Below, in pieces: positions 11,160-21,713 of a DNA stretch of 64,000 bases. The notes under the pieces are model-generated. The model was not told the origin of the DNA. It saw only the letters and a program-made list of their open reading frames with translations, and did not search any database. How positions within the stretch are numbered: position 1 is the first letter of the stretch; every line of letters starts with the position of its first letter. This DNA comes from Dracaena cambodiana (taxonomy: Eukaryota > Streptophyta > Magnoliopsida > Asparagales > Asparagaceae). The position numbers were made by a program, and so were the translations under genes. Where the stretch lies: assembly GCA_036321105.1 (NCBI GenBank), contig JAYEPQ010000001.1, positions 13,331,725 to 13,395,724 of the forward strand. Direction: 5' to 3'.

Positions 11160-11490
11160 TCATCAAAAGTAGTTTTATCTGTTTTAGGCAAAGTATTCCA
11201 AATCATACTGTCAGAGGTAAGAGCTTAACATGACAGGGTTTATGGGATTTTTAGCAAACCCCCAGCTATCAACGGATTTGATTAGCCTTTACCAACTACC
11301 GTTTGAGTTGGGCTAGCCATGTTATTCCCCTCAATATGGTGAGTTGTCGAGAATTTTGTTTGGGCTTAAATGCCAAACTTTTCCTCTTCCCTTTGCCTTA
11401 ACGGCGTTGGGCAATTCATGCTTTTACCCCCAGCATGAAAGGGTTGGCGAGAAACTAGTTCTCTTCCTATTGCCTAGTCGGCGCTGGGTA
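11160..11490 (-). other. conserved 3' non-coding region of Tat elements
   Basis: No gene is seen. The segment contains words shared by B, C and D: a cue CTATCAACGGATTTG, AGCCATG(T/C)TATTCCCCTCAA and GTTGGGCAATTCATGCTTTTACCCC. The counterparts are at about 30700-31100 in C and, in reverse complement, 51280-51870 in D. Shared non-coding sequence between integrase and the 3' LTR in three diverged elements suggests a function in RNA packaging or 3' end formation, which is inference. Confidence 0.5.
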
Positions 11491-12890
11491 ATTCATCAAA
11501 TTTAGGTCAGAGGCGCTCAATTGCGCATGCCTTAACAAGTGGAGGCGGTTCCTAGTTTGAACTGGGCACACCACATTTAGGTCAGAGGCGCTCAATCGCG
11601 TATGCCTAAGAAGAAGACTGGAGGCGGTTCGTAGTTTGAACTGGGCACATCAGATTTAGGTCAGAGGCGCTCAATTGCGCATGCCTAAGAAGATGTCCAA
11701 GCACTCAATTGCATAACTTGAACAAGTGGAGGCGCTCCAAGGCTCTCTCGCGTAACTTGAACTGGGCACACCATGATGGTCGGGTTAGGATCCATCAAAT
11801 TTAGGTCAGAGGCGCTCAATTGCGCATGCTAAGAAGAAGACTGGAGGCGGTTCGTAATTTGAACTGGGCACACCAGATTTAGGTCAGAGGCGCTCAATTG
11901 CGCATGCCTAAGAAGAAATCTAAGCGCTCAATTGCGTAACTTGAACAAGTGGAGGTGGTCCAAGGCTCTCTCGCATAACTTGAACTGGGCACACCACGAT
12001 GGTCGGGTTAGGATCCACCAGATTTAGGTCAGAGGCGCTCAATTGCGCATGCCTAAGAAGAAGTCCAAGCGCTCAATTGCGTAACTTGAACAAGTGGAGG
12101 TGGTCATAGACTCTCTCGCGTAACTTGAACTGGGCACACCACGATGGTCGGGTTAGGATCCATCAAATTTAATTAAGAGTCGCTCAATTGCGCATGCCTA
12201 AGAAGAAGACTGGAGGTGGTTCGTAATTTGAACTGGGCACACCAGATTTAGGTCAGAGGCGCTCATTGCGCATGCCTAAGAAGAAGTCCAAGCGCTCAAT
12301 TGCGTAACTTGAACAAGTGGAGGCGGTCCAAGGCTCTCTCGCGTAACTTGAACTAGGCACACCACGATGGTCGGGTTAGGATCCATCAAATTTAGGTCAG
12401 AGGCGCTCAATTGCGCATGCCTAAGAAGAAGATTGGAGGAGGTTCATAATTTGAACTGGGCACAACAGATTTAGGTCAGAGGCGCTCAATTGCGCATGCC
12501 TAAGAAGAAGTCCAAGCGCTCAATTGCGTAACTTGAACAAGTGAAGGCGGTCCAAGGCTCTCTCGCGTAACTGGAACTGGGCACACCACGATGGTCGGGT
12601 TAGGATCCATCAAATTTAGGTCAGAGACACTCAATTGCGCATGCCTAAGAAGAAGACTGGAGGCGGTTCGTAATTTGAACTGGGCACACCAGATTTAGAT
12701 CAGAGGCGCTCAATTGCGCATGCCTAAGAAGAAGTCCAAGCGCTCAATTGCGTAACTTGAACAAGTAGAGGCGGTTCAAGGCTCTCTCGCGTAACTTGAA
12801 TTGGGCACACCACGATGGTCGGGTTAGGATCCATCAAATTTAGGTCAGAGGCACTCAATTGCGCAAGCCTAAGAAGAAGATTGGAGGTGC
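11490..12890 (-). repeat. higher-order tandem array, element B (about 223-bp composite unit)
   Basis: Words such as TTAGGTCAGAGGCGCTCAA and GCGTAACTTGAACAAGTGGAGG recur in tandem. The marker GGATCCA(T/C)CA occurs near 11788, 12011, 12156, 12379, 12603 and 12828, giving spacings of mostly 223-225 bp with one of 145. The composite unit is the 151-bp repeat seen in element A (in reverse complement) plus an extra copy of about 72-78 bp of its GGTCAGAGGCGCTCAA part. The array lies directly downstream of integrase on the minus strand. Confidence 0.85.
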
Positions 12891-13547
12891 GTATTTCCTG
12901 GGATATTAAGCATAGTATTTCTTTAGAAATTTACCATTTATCGGCATCATCATCCTATCGCCATTCAGATTCATTAGGCGATAAGCTCCACTGGAGTATA
13001 CAGTCTCCACGATGAACGGTCCTTCCCACTAAGGTTCAAATTTACCCTTAGTCTTGTGAGTTAGAACCATTGGTCTTTTAATAGCCAAAACCAAGTCTCT
13101 TTGTTTAAAGGTCCTTGGTTTAACGTTCTTATTAAATGTTTGTGAGATTCGGGCTTGATACAACTCAATTTGTTGTTGAGCCCTGAGACGTTTTTCATTT
13201 AACGCCTCTAATTCTTACAATCTTTGTTGATGGCATTCTTCTGTCGTCATCTTTGTGGCTAAAGTCACTCTTAATGAAGGAATCTGGATTTCGAGAGGCA
13301 AGACGGCCTCACTTCCATAAACCAAGGAGAATGGGGTAGCTTTTGTAGGGGTGCGAACAGTGGTGCGATTAACCCACAGGCACTCTCCTAGCTTCTCATC
13401 CCAATCCCGTTTATTGGAAGAGACGAACTTCCGAAGGAGTTTAATAATCGTCTTGTTGAAGGCTTCGGCCAACCCACTAGCTATGGGGTTATATGGTGTT
13501 GAAGCAATATTTTTAATTCTGAACTTATTGCGGAATCTGGAGAATCC
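12891..13547 (-). pseudogene. integrase C-terminal part, element B
   Basis: Minus-strand sequence homologous to the end of integrase in element A. The open piece 13215-13472 starts at AEAFNKTIIKLLRKF, which holds the catalytic Glu of the DDE triad, and ends in KMTTEECHQQRL. The frame then degrades toward 13020, where the GPY/F-like tail should be. A TAG at about 13550 separates it from the rest of integrase; element A has CAG at this codon (FIIQGFS), so the stop is a single C-to-T type change on the coding strand. Integrase inserts the element DNA into the genome. Confidence 0.8.
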
Positions 13548-14852
13548 CTAACTGATGAATTGCGGACCATTATCATGAATGATCCGTCGGGGGACGCCAA
13601 AACGGTAAATGACATGATGCTTGATGAACTTAATCACATCTGCCGTTTTCACCTCTTTCATGGGCACGGCTTCGGCCCATTTTGAAAAATAATCGGTTAT
13701 TGCAAGAATAAACCGATATCCTCTGGATGACGGGGAAGTTATAGGCCCCACAATATTCATTCCCCATGCCTCAAATGGCCAACTAGCAACAGTATTGTGC
13801 AAGTATTCTTGGGGTTGATGAATAAAATTGGCATGTATTTGGCATGCATGACACCATTTAGCGTATGTCATTGCTTCCGTAATCATGCTCGGCCAGTAGT
13901 ATCCCAGCCTTCTTATGCGGTCTCCAAGTTTTGGACCGGGCTGATGAGCTCCACATACTCTATCGTGTGTTTCTCTCAGCACTTCATCCGCTTCTGCTTT
14001 TGATATGCAGCGTAGCAGCAGACCATCTCTCGACTTTCTATATAAAGTCTGAAGCTTGCGGTCGTAATAAAATCTCTGGGCCTTCCTCTTTATCGAGGTG
14101 GCTTCCTTTGGATCATCTGGTAATATCCCATGTAAAGTATAATCCACAAACAGAGATCGCCAATCACGGGGCTCCAAAGTTAAGCCTGCTTGGCATACTT
14201 CTTTATTCTGAAAAACAGTACCTGGATGGAGGAGCTCCCTGCTACCAATGGTGATGCTTTTTGCTTCACCTGGCGGGATCGCCAATGTCGCGGCTAATGC
14301 GGCAAGAGCATCTGCATAAATGTTCTCATTTCGAGATATATGAGAGATGTAAAATTGTTCAAAATATCCAGCTAGTTCAATGGCTAGCTGGTTGTAAGGG
14401 ATGAGGGTTTCATGTCTGACTTCATACTCGTCCGTCATCTGGCTGACGATGAGTTTAGAGTCTCCATATGCCTCTAAATAATTCACCCCCAGTTGCAGAG
14501 CTATTTTTAAGCCGACAATGAGTGCGTTGTATTCCGCCACATTATTCGTGCACGGTTCTGTTAATGTGTAACCGTTAGGTAATATATGTTTATGTGGGGA
14601 TATCAGCACAACCTCCACTCTAGCAGCAGACCGTCTGACAGCACCATCAAAGAACATTTGCCATGGTTGTTCTTTGCTAACTGTGTTGACCTCTGACGTC
14701 TGTTTGGAATTTGACCAGATTGGATGATCTGCTAGGAAATCGGCGATTGCCTGTCCCTTCATGGCTTTTTGAGGGACGAAGTGTATATCATATGGCGATA
14801 GCAATAATGCCAATTTCGCCAATCGGCCGTTTAAGGATCCCGGTTTCGTCAT
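13548..14852 (-). pseudogene. RNase H end, archaeal-type RNase H and integrase core, element B
   Basis: A 434-residue open frame. Residues 1-60 are the connection/end of the classic RNase H (SLNGRLAKLALLLSPYDI, KGQAIADFLADHP). Residues about 66-185 are a second RNase H of archaeal type: FFDGAVRRSAARV with the first Asp, VAEYNALIVGLKIAL, then YGDSKLIVSQM. From about residue 293 comes integrase, with the HHCC zinc finger (GAHQPGPKLGDRIRRLGYYW, then KWCHACQIHAN) and the catalytic core (GMNIVGPITSPSSRGYRFIL, DNGPQF) carrying two Asp of the DDE triad. The dual RNase H is the hallmark of the Tat lineage. The longest intact stretch of pol in B, it ends at a TAG. Confidence 0.9.
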
Positions 14853-15797
14853 CAGGATTTTTAAAGGATTAATCCGTGAGATTACATGAATTGTTTGCCC
14901 TGAAAGATAGTGTCAAACAGCGAACACTAGGGCTAAACATTCTTTTTCGATCGGGGTATACCGCTGTTCGGCCCCGATCATTGTCCTGCTTAAGTAATAG
15001 AGGGCATGTTCATGGCCGTATTCATTATATTGAGCAAGTAATGCTCCTAAAGCATTATCCATGGTCCTTACATATATAAGAAATGACTGCCCAGGGACTG
15101 GTGCCATAAGAACAGGAGGTTTGGTGAGGTATTCTTTGAGGTCATCAAATGCCTGTTGACATGTCTCATCCCATACGAAAGAAACCCCCTTCTTCATAAG
15201 TCGAGAGAACGGCTGGCATCGTCCAGATAAGTTGGAGATGAAGCGCCGAATATAGGCGAGTTTTCCTTGTAACCCCCTCAACTCTTTAAGATTACGGGGA
15301 GGCGGCATTTCGCTAATTGCTTTTACCTTTTCATGGTCGAGGAAAAATCATTTTGAAGTTATTATGAACCCAAGGAATTTCCCACTCGACACTCCCATAA
15401 ATGACTTGGTGCGATTCATCTTTAAATGATGTTTCCTCATGAGATCGAAGACCGTTCTTAAGTCCTGAAGATGGTCCTCTTTACTTTTACTTTTGACCGT
15501 CAAGTCATCCACATAGCACTCTACTATCTTGCGTAGGTGTTCTTTGAATATAGTGCTCATCGCACGTTGGTAGGTAGCGCCGGCGTTCTTCAATCCGAAC
15601 GGCATCACCGTGTAACAGTATACCCCCAGCAGTGTTCTGAAAGCTGTATACTTTTTATCATCTGGGTGCATCTTGATCTGGTTATAACCTGAGAAGCCAT
15701 CCATGAAGGACATTCTCTCGTAACCACAAGTATTGTCAATCATCACGTCGGTGATGGGAAGTGGAAATTCATCTTTAGGATATGCAGCGTTCAGATC
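14853..15797 (-). pseudogene. reverse transcriptase palm to RNase H, element B
   Basis: Two open pieces, 15348-15746 and 14913-15308, are separated by a short frame break near 15345. The first contains MDGFSGYNQIKM, VMPFGLKNAGATYQRAM and the catalytic CYVDDLTVK. The second starts MPPPRNLKELRGLQGKLAYI (thumb) and runs into RNase H (FLIYVRTMDNALGALL, YYLSRTMIGAEQRYTPIEKE). A stop in TCAAAAATCGATGC near 15798 separates it from the upstream CIDF segment. Together they are the polymerase and first RNase H that make element cDNA. Confidence 0.9.
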
Positions 15798-16820
15798 TCA
15801 AAAATCGATGCATATCCGGATTTTGCCGTTCTTTTTACGAACCGGCACTATGTTGGCCACCCAATCAGGATGCTGTTCTTCACGGATAAATCCGGACTTT
15901 ATAAGTTTATTGACCTCAGCAACTATTGCCTCCATCAATTCCGGTCGAAGACGCCTCTGTTGTTGTTTAACAGGTTTGACATCATCTTTTATATTTAACC
16001 GGTGCGTGGCAATTTGAGGGTCAAGCCCAGGCATGTCTTCATAATTCCATGCGAACAGGTCTATATACTCTTTAATAAGAGATATAAGTCCCTCCTTTTC
16101 TAATGGGGTTAGCGTGTCGCTTATAAAGATGGGTTTCGGGTTTTCTTCCAATCCCATGTTAACTTGAACTATTTTGTCTTCGGTGGGCGGGTCACGATGT
16201 TCAAAGCGGACATCCCAGAGAGTGTCCATATGCTTAGCCCAAGAATCATCCTGAACTTCAATTGGTTCCTCATCGCTTTCTGGTGCGGCTGAAACCATAT
16301 TGGCTGTCAAGGACTGAAAGCAGGCGCCGGTACTTAGATCTGAGTCATGATTGGGTGAAGATGTATCTTCCTTGGCTGAAGAACTCTCTTCTTGTCCGGA
16401 TGGTGACGAGGGAGGAGTAGATACATAGCCCAACCCCTTGCGAGTAGTCCACTGTTCATCCTCTAGCAAATCGGGGTGAACCCACATAACTTCCCCCTTT
16501 TGGGTTGTTACGGGGACGAGTCCTTCTTGGGCTTTGTTGTGAGGATCAAGGTTCTTTGTGACCATCTTACCCTTTGGGATTGGGGTCACTCCTGCGGGGA
16601 ACTCATAGGTTCCAACCACTATGGTTGCCATATTGGCAGTGACCTTCTTCTGCTCTTCCTTAAGCGTCAGAACTCCAACTTCTATTAGTGCTTGGATTCT
16701 GTTCTTAATGGGATAATAATCCCTAGTAGGGTGCCCAACATTCCGGTGATAGAGACAATAATTGGGGTCGTTGGTCTTACCAGCGTCCTCCGGTTTTCTA
16801 TTCTTCGGAAGTTTCAGCAT
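15798..16820 (-). pseudogene. zinc-knuckle/RT fusion lacking protease, element B
   Basis: A continuous 340-residue frame begins with the gag zinc-knuckle region (NYCLYHRNVGHPTRDYYP, last Cys changed to Tyr) and runs to DLLEDEQWTTRKGLGYVST, where it joins directly to the segment before RT. Compared with element A, everything between about A:1026 and A:2621 is missing, including protease (A:1389-1922) and the acidic linker. The frame is preserved across the joint and carries on into KIRICIDF of RT. Loss of about 1.6 kb in frame creates a gag-RT fusion that cannot process itself. Confidence 0.8.
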
Positions 16821-18363
16821 TCCCTTCCTCTGGAGCAGGTGAAAGAGGATAGGCGTCTGTTCCGCTTTGAAGGTATAATTTCTCTCCTGCTGAGGTCTAT
16901 TTTGCCTTGTGCCCTGCTGATTTTGAGCTTCGGCTTTGGTGGAGGATTTGTCTTCTGAGGAGCAGCTTCTGATGCCATCACCGCTTTTCCTTTATTCTTA
17001 TTGCTGCTATTTTGGGCATATGGCTTATTACCCCCAGTACTTCTTGATCCACGAGATTCTTCAACTCGATGAATCAAGTCCTCAACTTGCTCTCCCTGTT
17101 TGAGCAAATCCCTCCATGTCTTAGACTCTACGGCCCCCATTTTTGGGAGCACATGGTCTTAAGATTGTGTCGACAAGTCTCGACTAGAGTTTCCTGAACC
17201 ATTCCGTGTTTGCAATGCACGGACTTCTCCCGGAACCTTTCTATAAAATCTTTTACCGTCTCTTGCTCCTCTTGTTTAGTTGCAAGGAGGGAATGAACCG
17301 TAATCTCTGTATCATCCTCGAAGAAACGTGAGAGAAATAATTTCTCAACATCTAACCAGGTATTAATAGTACCTGGGGGCAGCTGCATGAACCAAGTAAA
17401 AGCAGGCCCTCGCAAAGTACTTGCAAATACCTTGGTCATAATCGGGTCATTACCCATCAAATGTCCTACTTGGGACAAGAAGTAATATATGTGCTGACTG
17501 GGCAATCCCTTCCTGTCATATGACTCTAATTTGAGCGGCTTATACTTCTGAGGGTATGGTACTATATCCCATTCAGGAGGATATGGTCTTGAGACCCTCG
17601 CCTCTTTCAACTCCTTTTTACGCATCAAAACTTCGAGTTGATTCTGTAATTTTTCTATCTTCTCTCCGTGTGGATCATGAAAAGAGAATCTATCCTCGTC
17701 CTCGTGCATCGAGTGGGCTTTCTCCTCCTGTTCTTCTTCATTCAGAGTTTCTTTGCCCTTTTTGGCATTATCCTCAACAAATTTTGAGAGCATCACCTTT
17801 AGATCTTCAATCATCTTTTGTTGCTCTCGAATCATTCTTTCTTGAGCTTCAAATCTCTGATTGATATCATCAGATTTATCTGCCATGTTCGATGCTGATC
17901 TCCGTAGTCGAGATGACGTAGAGGATGGAGGCGAAGCTATAGCTGAATTATCACTGTCATCGTCGTAAGAACCCCTAGCAAGCCTCTTATAATTTCGAGG
18001 CGGGACGGCTCCTGATTTAAGTCGAGTGACATGAGGAGGTTCTTCATCGCTCGATTCCGAATCATCATCCATCTCTACAATCTTCTTCCCTTTCCCCACC
18101 ATATTGGAGGTCACAGCTCTCCATTCTTTTAGGGAAGTGGTTCTTGTTTTCTTAGTAGGGTTCTTGTCCGATTCGGTTAATCGGTCGAACACAGATACCC
18201 TGCTCTTGCTGCAGCTGCAGTTGTCCATCACAGCAGATACTGCTGTCATAAGCTGCTGGCAATGACAGACAGGTTCAGCCTGAAGTTGGTCTATACCTCT
18301 CTTTTTGGACAGATACTCCCTGAGGTTAATGCCTTTAGCTATGGAGTCGTGGGACCCATTCAA
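16814..18363 (-). pseudogene. gag: gag, element B
   Basis: Two overlapping open pieces: 17128-18363 (411 residues) and 16814-17152, joined by a frameshift near 17150, where two bases relative to element A are lost. The N-terminus has CHCQQLMTAVSAVMDNCSCS, then acidic and Ser-rich sequence (DDDSESSDEEPPHVTRL), a coiled coil (FEAQERMIREQQKMIEDLK) and EKIEKLQNQLEVLMRKKELK. The gag core follows: GPAFTWFMQLPPGTINTW and FLSRFFEDDTEI. It is the particle-forming protein. The likely ATG is near 18363, but homologous sequence in D starts about 20 residues earlier, so the true start is uncertain. Confidence 0.85.
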
Positions 18364-18706
18364 CTTTTGAGAGAGTCTAGAAACCCACTGAAGCTTCTTA
18401 AGATTACTAGAGTCCAGTTCTGGTCCACTGACGCGAGGATCAGCCCTGATTCTGCAGTCGGGTTGATCTACGCAAAGCTTAGAAATAGCTCCGGTTTTGT
18501 ATCGCGGGCCTGAAGAGTAGCTCCGCGTTTAGCTACGCTAGCCTCGCGTTTTGCACTGGCTTGGCGTGTCTTCAGAAGTCTAGCATCTGGAATAATAGCC
18601 CCGCGTGAAGGGAAGTTCTTGCACGCTGGCTTATCTTTGCGATTAACGCAAATCATAGCTTCGCGCCTAGCACGATTTTTATGACTGACAACTATTTGCC
18701 AATCAT

Positions 18707-19198
18707 CCTCGCGTTCCTCGCGAGTATCAGAAATCTTCCGTTTATTGCAAGTATTACTGTCCTCACGTTTATCGCTTGGCTCAGTATTAGTCTCGTGTGG
18801 ATAATCATACACTGGCTTTAAAGAATTTTTATACTCGCGTTCCTCACGAGTGTCAGATATTTTGCGACTAGCGCAAATCTTGCTGGCTTCGCGTTTCTCA
18901 CTAAGCTCAGCACTAGCCTCGCACGGAATATCACACGCTGGCTTTAAAGAATTTTTATACTCGCGTTCCTCGCGAGTGTCAGATATTTTGCGACTAGCGC
19001 AAATCTTGTTGGCTTCGCCTTTCTTGCTAAGCTCAGCATTAGCCTCGCGCGGAATATCACACGCTGGCTTTAAAGAATTTTTATACTCGCGTTCCTCGTG
19101 AGTGTCAGATATTTTGCGACTAGCGCAAATCTAGCTGGCTTCGCGTTTCTCGCTAAGCTCAGCAGTAGCCTTGCGCGGAATATCACACGCTGGCTTTT
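18707..19198 (-). repeat. 126-bp coding tandem repeat in the leader ORF, element B
   Basis: Units start near 18707 (diverged), 18833, 18959 and 19085 (partial at the end). The period of 126 is exactly 42 codons, so the reading frame is kept. Each unit carries ACTCGCGTTCCTCGCGAG, GCGACTAGCGCAAAT and ACACGCTGGCTTTAAAG. Units 2 to 4 are very similar while the first is clearly older. Confidence 0.9.
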
Positions 19199-19690
19199 CC
19201 TTGCTTTTAAGGCAAGTTGTAACTTCGCGTTTAGCTCGATAGTGACTGGTCTCGCGATTAGCGCGAGCCAGTTTGCGAGGGGCCATAGCCTCGTGTTCTC
19301 TGATGTTAGCTCTGCGTCCAAGGTGGGCTCTAAGGGCTTTACGCCTTACTCTCCGATTCCTATTTCGGAGTTGGGTTCTGGTCAATCCAGTTCCCAGGTC
19401 TTCTTCGGCAGTCGGAAGCTCAGGCTCTTCTAGGATTTCCTGTCCGAGCACCGGCCCTATAGCCGCAGTCTCCAAGGATCCCCGTCTCTCGGTGGATACC
19501 TTTTTACCCGTTGCTCGGGTATTAGAGCGCATGCGACGATAGTATCGTGTCTCGTCCAGGTCACCTGATTCAGAGGAGAGGAGCTCCTCGTACTCCTGCT
19601 GGTCAATTTCAACGACCAACATGTCTACTTCGGATTCGATCATGTCAACGTCCGATTGCGCCACAATCTCTTCATCAGTGAAAGAGATGG

Positions 19691-19708
19691 CTCCCACTGT
19701 GGTCGCCA
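19691..19708 (-). other. primer binding site of element B
   Basis: On the minus strand, three bases after the LTR end, the sequence reads TGGCGACCACAGTGGGAG, beginning with the TGG that pairs with a tRNA 3' CCA. Element C has the same site (34308-34325). The tRNA is not identified with certainty; Tat/Ogre elements often use tRNA-Arg. A match to the 3' end of plant tRNAs would settle it. Confidence 0.75.
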
Positions 19709-19711
19709 GTT

Positions 19712-20486
19712 TGTTCGCCGCAAAAGTTTTGCTTCCTCCCATTGAATACAACTTAGATTACAATGAAAGAGAACAAGATGAAAAGAGAACAAACGAGAGG
19801 ATTTTATATTTCAATCGCTCTCTTTTACAATGATTTGTGGGATCTGTGGCGATCGGATCTATCAAGTAGCTCCTTTGGACGATCGAACATCGAACTCTTC
19901 TCTCTCGAAGATATCGGCCGACTGTAGATGATCTTCTCCGGTCTTTCCCGAACTCAAGGCTCTGTGCGTAACTCGAATTCTCTAAGATACCGAAAGGAAG
20001 AAGAAGAATACCCGCCGAAAGGAAAAAGGAAGATCCCGGACTTCAAGGCTCTCTCGTGTACTTGAATTGCCAAAGGATCCAAAAGAAGACCCCTAGGGTT
20101 TCACCAAGAAGGTATTTATAGCCCCAGGTTTAATGCAAGAGTTTCTATTTAAATAGAACTCACCCTCATCAAGAATTCCAATCAAATATTTAATATTGAT
20201 TTAATTTCTTGATTTGGAGTTCTGATTGGACTTGATTTAGGTATTTGGATAAACCCAAATCATAATCTCAATCAATTTGAGATTCTGATTATCTGCTCAC
20301 GCGGAGCTTTAATCGCATCAAAATGCGGCGCTAAATGACCAGAATGCAGAGCTAACGCGGAGCTATTGATTATCTCCGCGTTTCACTCTAACGCGAGGCT
20401 AATACTAGCCAAACGCGGGGCTGCGGAGTTAGCTCCGCGTTCTTTTGTGGAAAATCCTTTTAACTTAGAAATTTTCACTGCCAACA
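19712..20486 (-). repeat. 5' LTR of element B (promoter for gag-pol)
   Basis: 775 bp, TGTTCGCC to TGCCAACA. On the minus strand it carries a good TATA box, TATAAAT (20114-20120), so transcription of gag-pol should start at about 20085-20090. The palindromic ATTTAAAT is at 20147-20154. The U5 end contains the ATG of the leader ORF. The ACGCGRRGCTA cluster lies upstream of the TATA box (about 20300-20440), the position expected for enhancer-like elements. Confidence 0.95.
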
Positions 20487-20491
20487 AGAAG
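20487..20491. repeat. target site duplication of element B, right copy (AGAAG)
   Basis: Direct repeat of 3721-3725; the interrupted RT of element A resumes here. Confidence 0.95.
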
Positions 20492-21713
20492 GAATTTTCC
20501 TTGACCCCGAAAAGGTGAAAGCGATTAGTGAAATGCCACCGCCCCGCAATCTTAAGGAATTAAGGGGGTTATAAGGAATTAAGGGGGTTATAAGGAAAGC
20601 TTGCCTATATCCGGCGCTTTATTTCTAACATATCTAGACGATACCAGCCGTTCTCCAGACTCATGAAAAAGGGGGTTTCTTTCGTATGGGATGAGGCATG
20701 ACAACAAGAATTTGACGATCTCAAAAAATACCTTACCAAACCTCCTGTTTTTATGGCACCGGTCCCTAGGCAGCCATTTCTTATATATGTAAGGGCCATG
20801 GATGATGCTTTAGGAGCATTACTTGTTCAATATAATGAGCATGGCCACAAACATACCCTTTATTACTTAAGCAGGACAATGATCGGAGCCGAGCGTCGGT
20901 ATACCCCGATCAAAAAAGAATGTTTAGCCCTAGTGTTCGCCGTTCAGAAAATGCGACACTATTGATATCCTGATGACGAAGCCTGATGACGAAGCCCTTT
21001 CAGGGCAAACAATTCATGTCATATCTCGGGATAACCCCTTGAAAATCCTGATGACGAAGCCAGGATCCTTAAACGGCCGATTGGCAAAATGGGCATTATT
21101 GATATCGCCATATGATATAGACTTCGTCCCTCAAAAAGCCATGAAGGGACAGGCGATCGCCGATTTCCTAGTAGATCATCCAATCTGGTCCAATTCCAAA
21201 CAGACGTCAGAGGTCAACACAGTTAGCAAAGAACTACCATGGCAAATGTTATTTGATGGTGCTGCCAGACGATCTGCTGCTGGAGTGGGGGTTGTGCTAA
21301 TATCCCCACATAAACATATATTGCCTAACGGTTACTCATTAACAGAACCGTGCACGAATAATGTGGTGAAATACAACGCGCTCATTATCGGCTTAAAAAT
21401 GGCTCTGCAACTGGGAGTGAACTATCTAGAGGCATATGGAGACTCTAAGCTCATCGTCAACCAGATGACGGGTGAATATGAAGTCAGACATGAAACCCTC
21501 ATCCCCTATTATCAGCTAGCCATTGAGCTAGCAGGATATTTTGAACAATTTTATATATATCCTATATCTCGGAATGAGAACGTCTATGCAGATGCTCTTG
21601 CTGCGTTAGCTGCAACATTGGCGATCCCGCCGGGTGAAGCTAAAAGCATCACTATTGGTAGCAGAGAACTCCTCCACCCAGACACGGTATTCCAAACCAA
21701 AGAGGTGTGCTAA
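20487..21713 (+). pseudogene. RT thumb, RNase H and archaeal-type RNase H, element A
   Basis: The sequence resumes with IFLDPEKVKAISEMPPPRNL. A 19-bp duplication (20554-20572 and 20573-20591) shifts the frame, and more stops follow to about 20750. The open piece 20753-20965 is classic RNase H (FLIYVRAMDDALGALL, YYLSRTMIGAERRY). Sequence duplicated around 20968-21060 (TGATGACGAAGCC repeated three times) interrupts it. From 20973 the frame contains SLNGRLAKWALLISPYDI and then the second RNase H, LFDGAARRSAAGVGVVLISP, NALIIGLKMALQLG, YGDSKLIVNQM. The stop at 21711-21713 replaces a codon that is open in B. Confidence 0.88.

Larger units (their letters stand above)
18364..19742 (-). pseudogene. 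leader ORF upstream of gag, starting in the LTR, element B
   Basis: The frame opens at an ATG within the 5' LTR (near 19742), reads through the primer binding site and continues through acidic sequence (TDEEIVAQSDVDM, VDMLVVEIDQQEYEELLSS) into basic sequence (RTQLRNRNRRVRRKALRAHL). It then enters four 42-residue repeats made by the 126-bp tandem repeat (unit word ASRKISDTREERE). One TAG near 19131 interrupts the first repeat, where the other units have Lys; the frame then runs to about 18468. Element C carries a diverged homologue (SFTKIEIVVQSDV, VDMLVVDINQQ, LTKTQLCNQNR), again starting in the LTR. No known domain is recognised. Ogre, another Tat-lineage element, also has an extra ORF upstream of gag, but I cannot show homology. 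Confidence 0.6.
3726..20486 (-). mobile_element. complete Tat-lineage Ty3/gypsy retrotransposon B (16.8 kb), antisense gene inside
   Basis: The element is bounded by two 775-bp LTRs and the duplication AGAAG, and it is inserted in RT of element A. On the minus strand, 5' to 3', it holds the 5' LTR, primer site, leader ORF with 126-bp repeats, gag, a zinc-knuckle/RT fusion lacking protease, RT, RNase H, archaeal-type RNase H, integrase and a tandem array. Two genes on the opposite strand follow (one full, one shrunken), then the polypurine tract and 3' LTR. By hand count the two LTRs differ at about 33 of 775 positions with no gaps. Under the commonly used rice rate of 1.3e-8 per site per year that gives roughly 1.7 million years, a rough figure. 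It could only move with protease supplied by another copy. Confidence 0.95.

Noticed and set aside
18850..19101. Plus-strand repeated frame over the leader repeats
   Set aside because: It is the opposite-strand shadow of the 126-bp coding repeat; the minus strand continues into a conserved acidic region and the plus strand does not.
1..20486. Assignment of A and B to the Ogre clade
   Set aside because: They share the dual RNase H and an upstream extra ORF, but the LTRs are under 0.8 kb whereas Ogre LTRs are several kb. I keep the call at Tat lineage.
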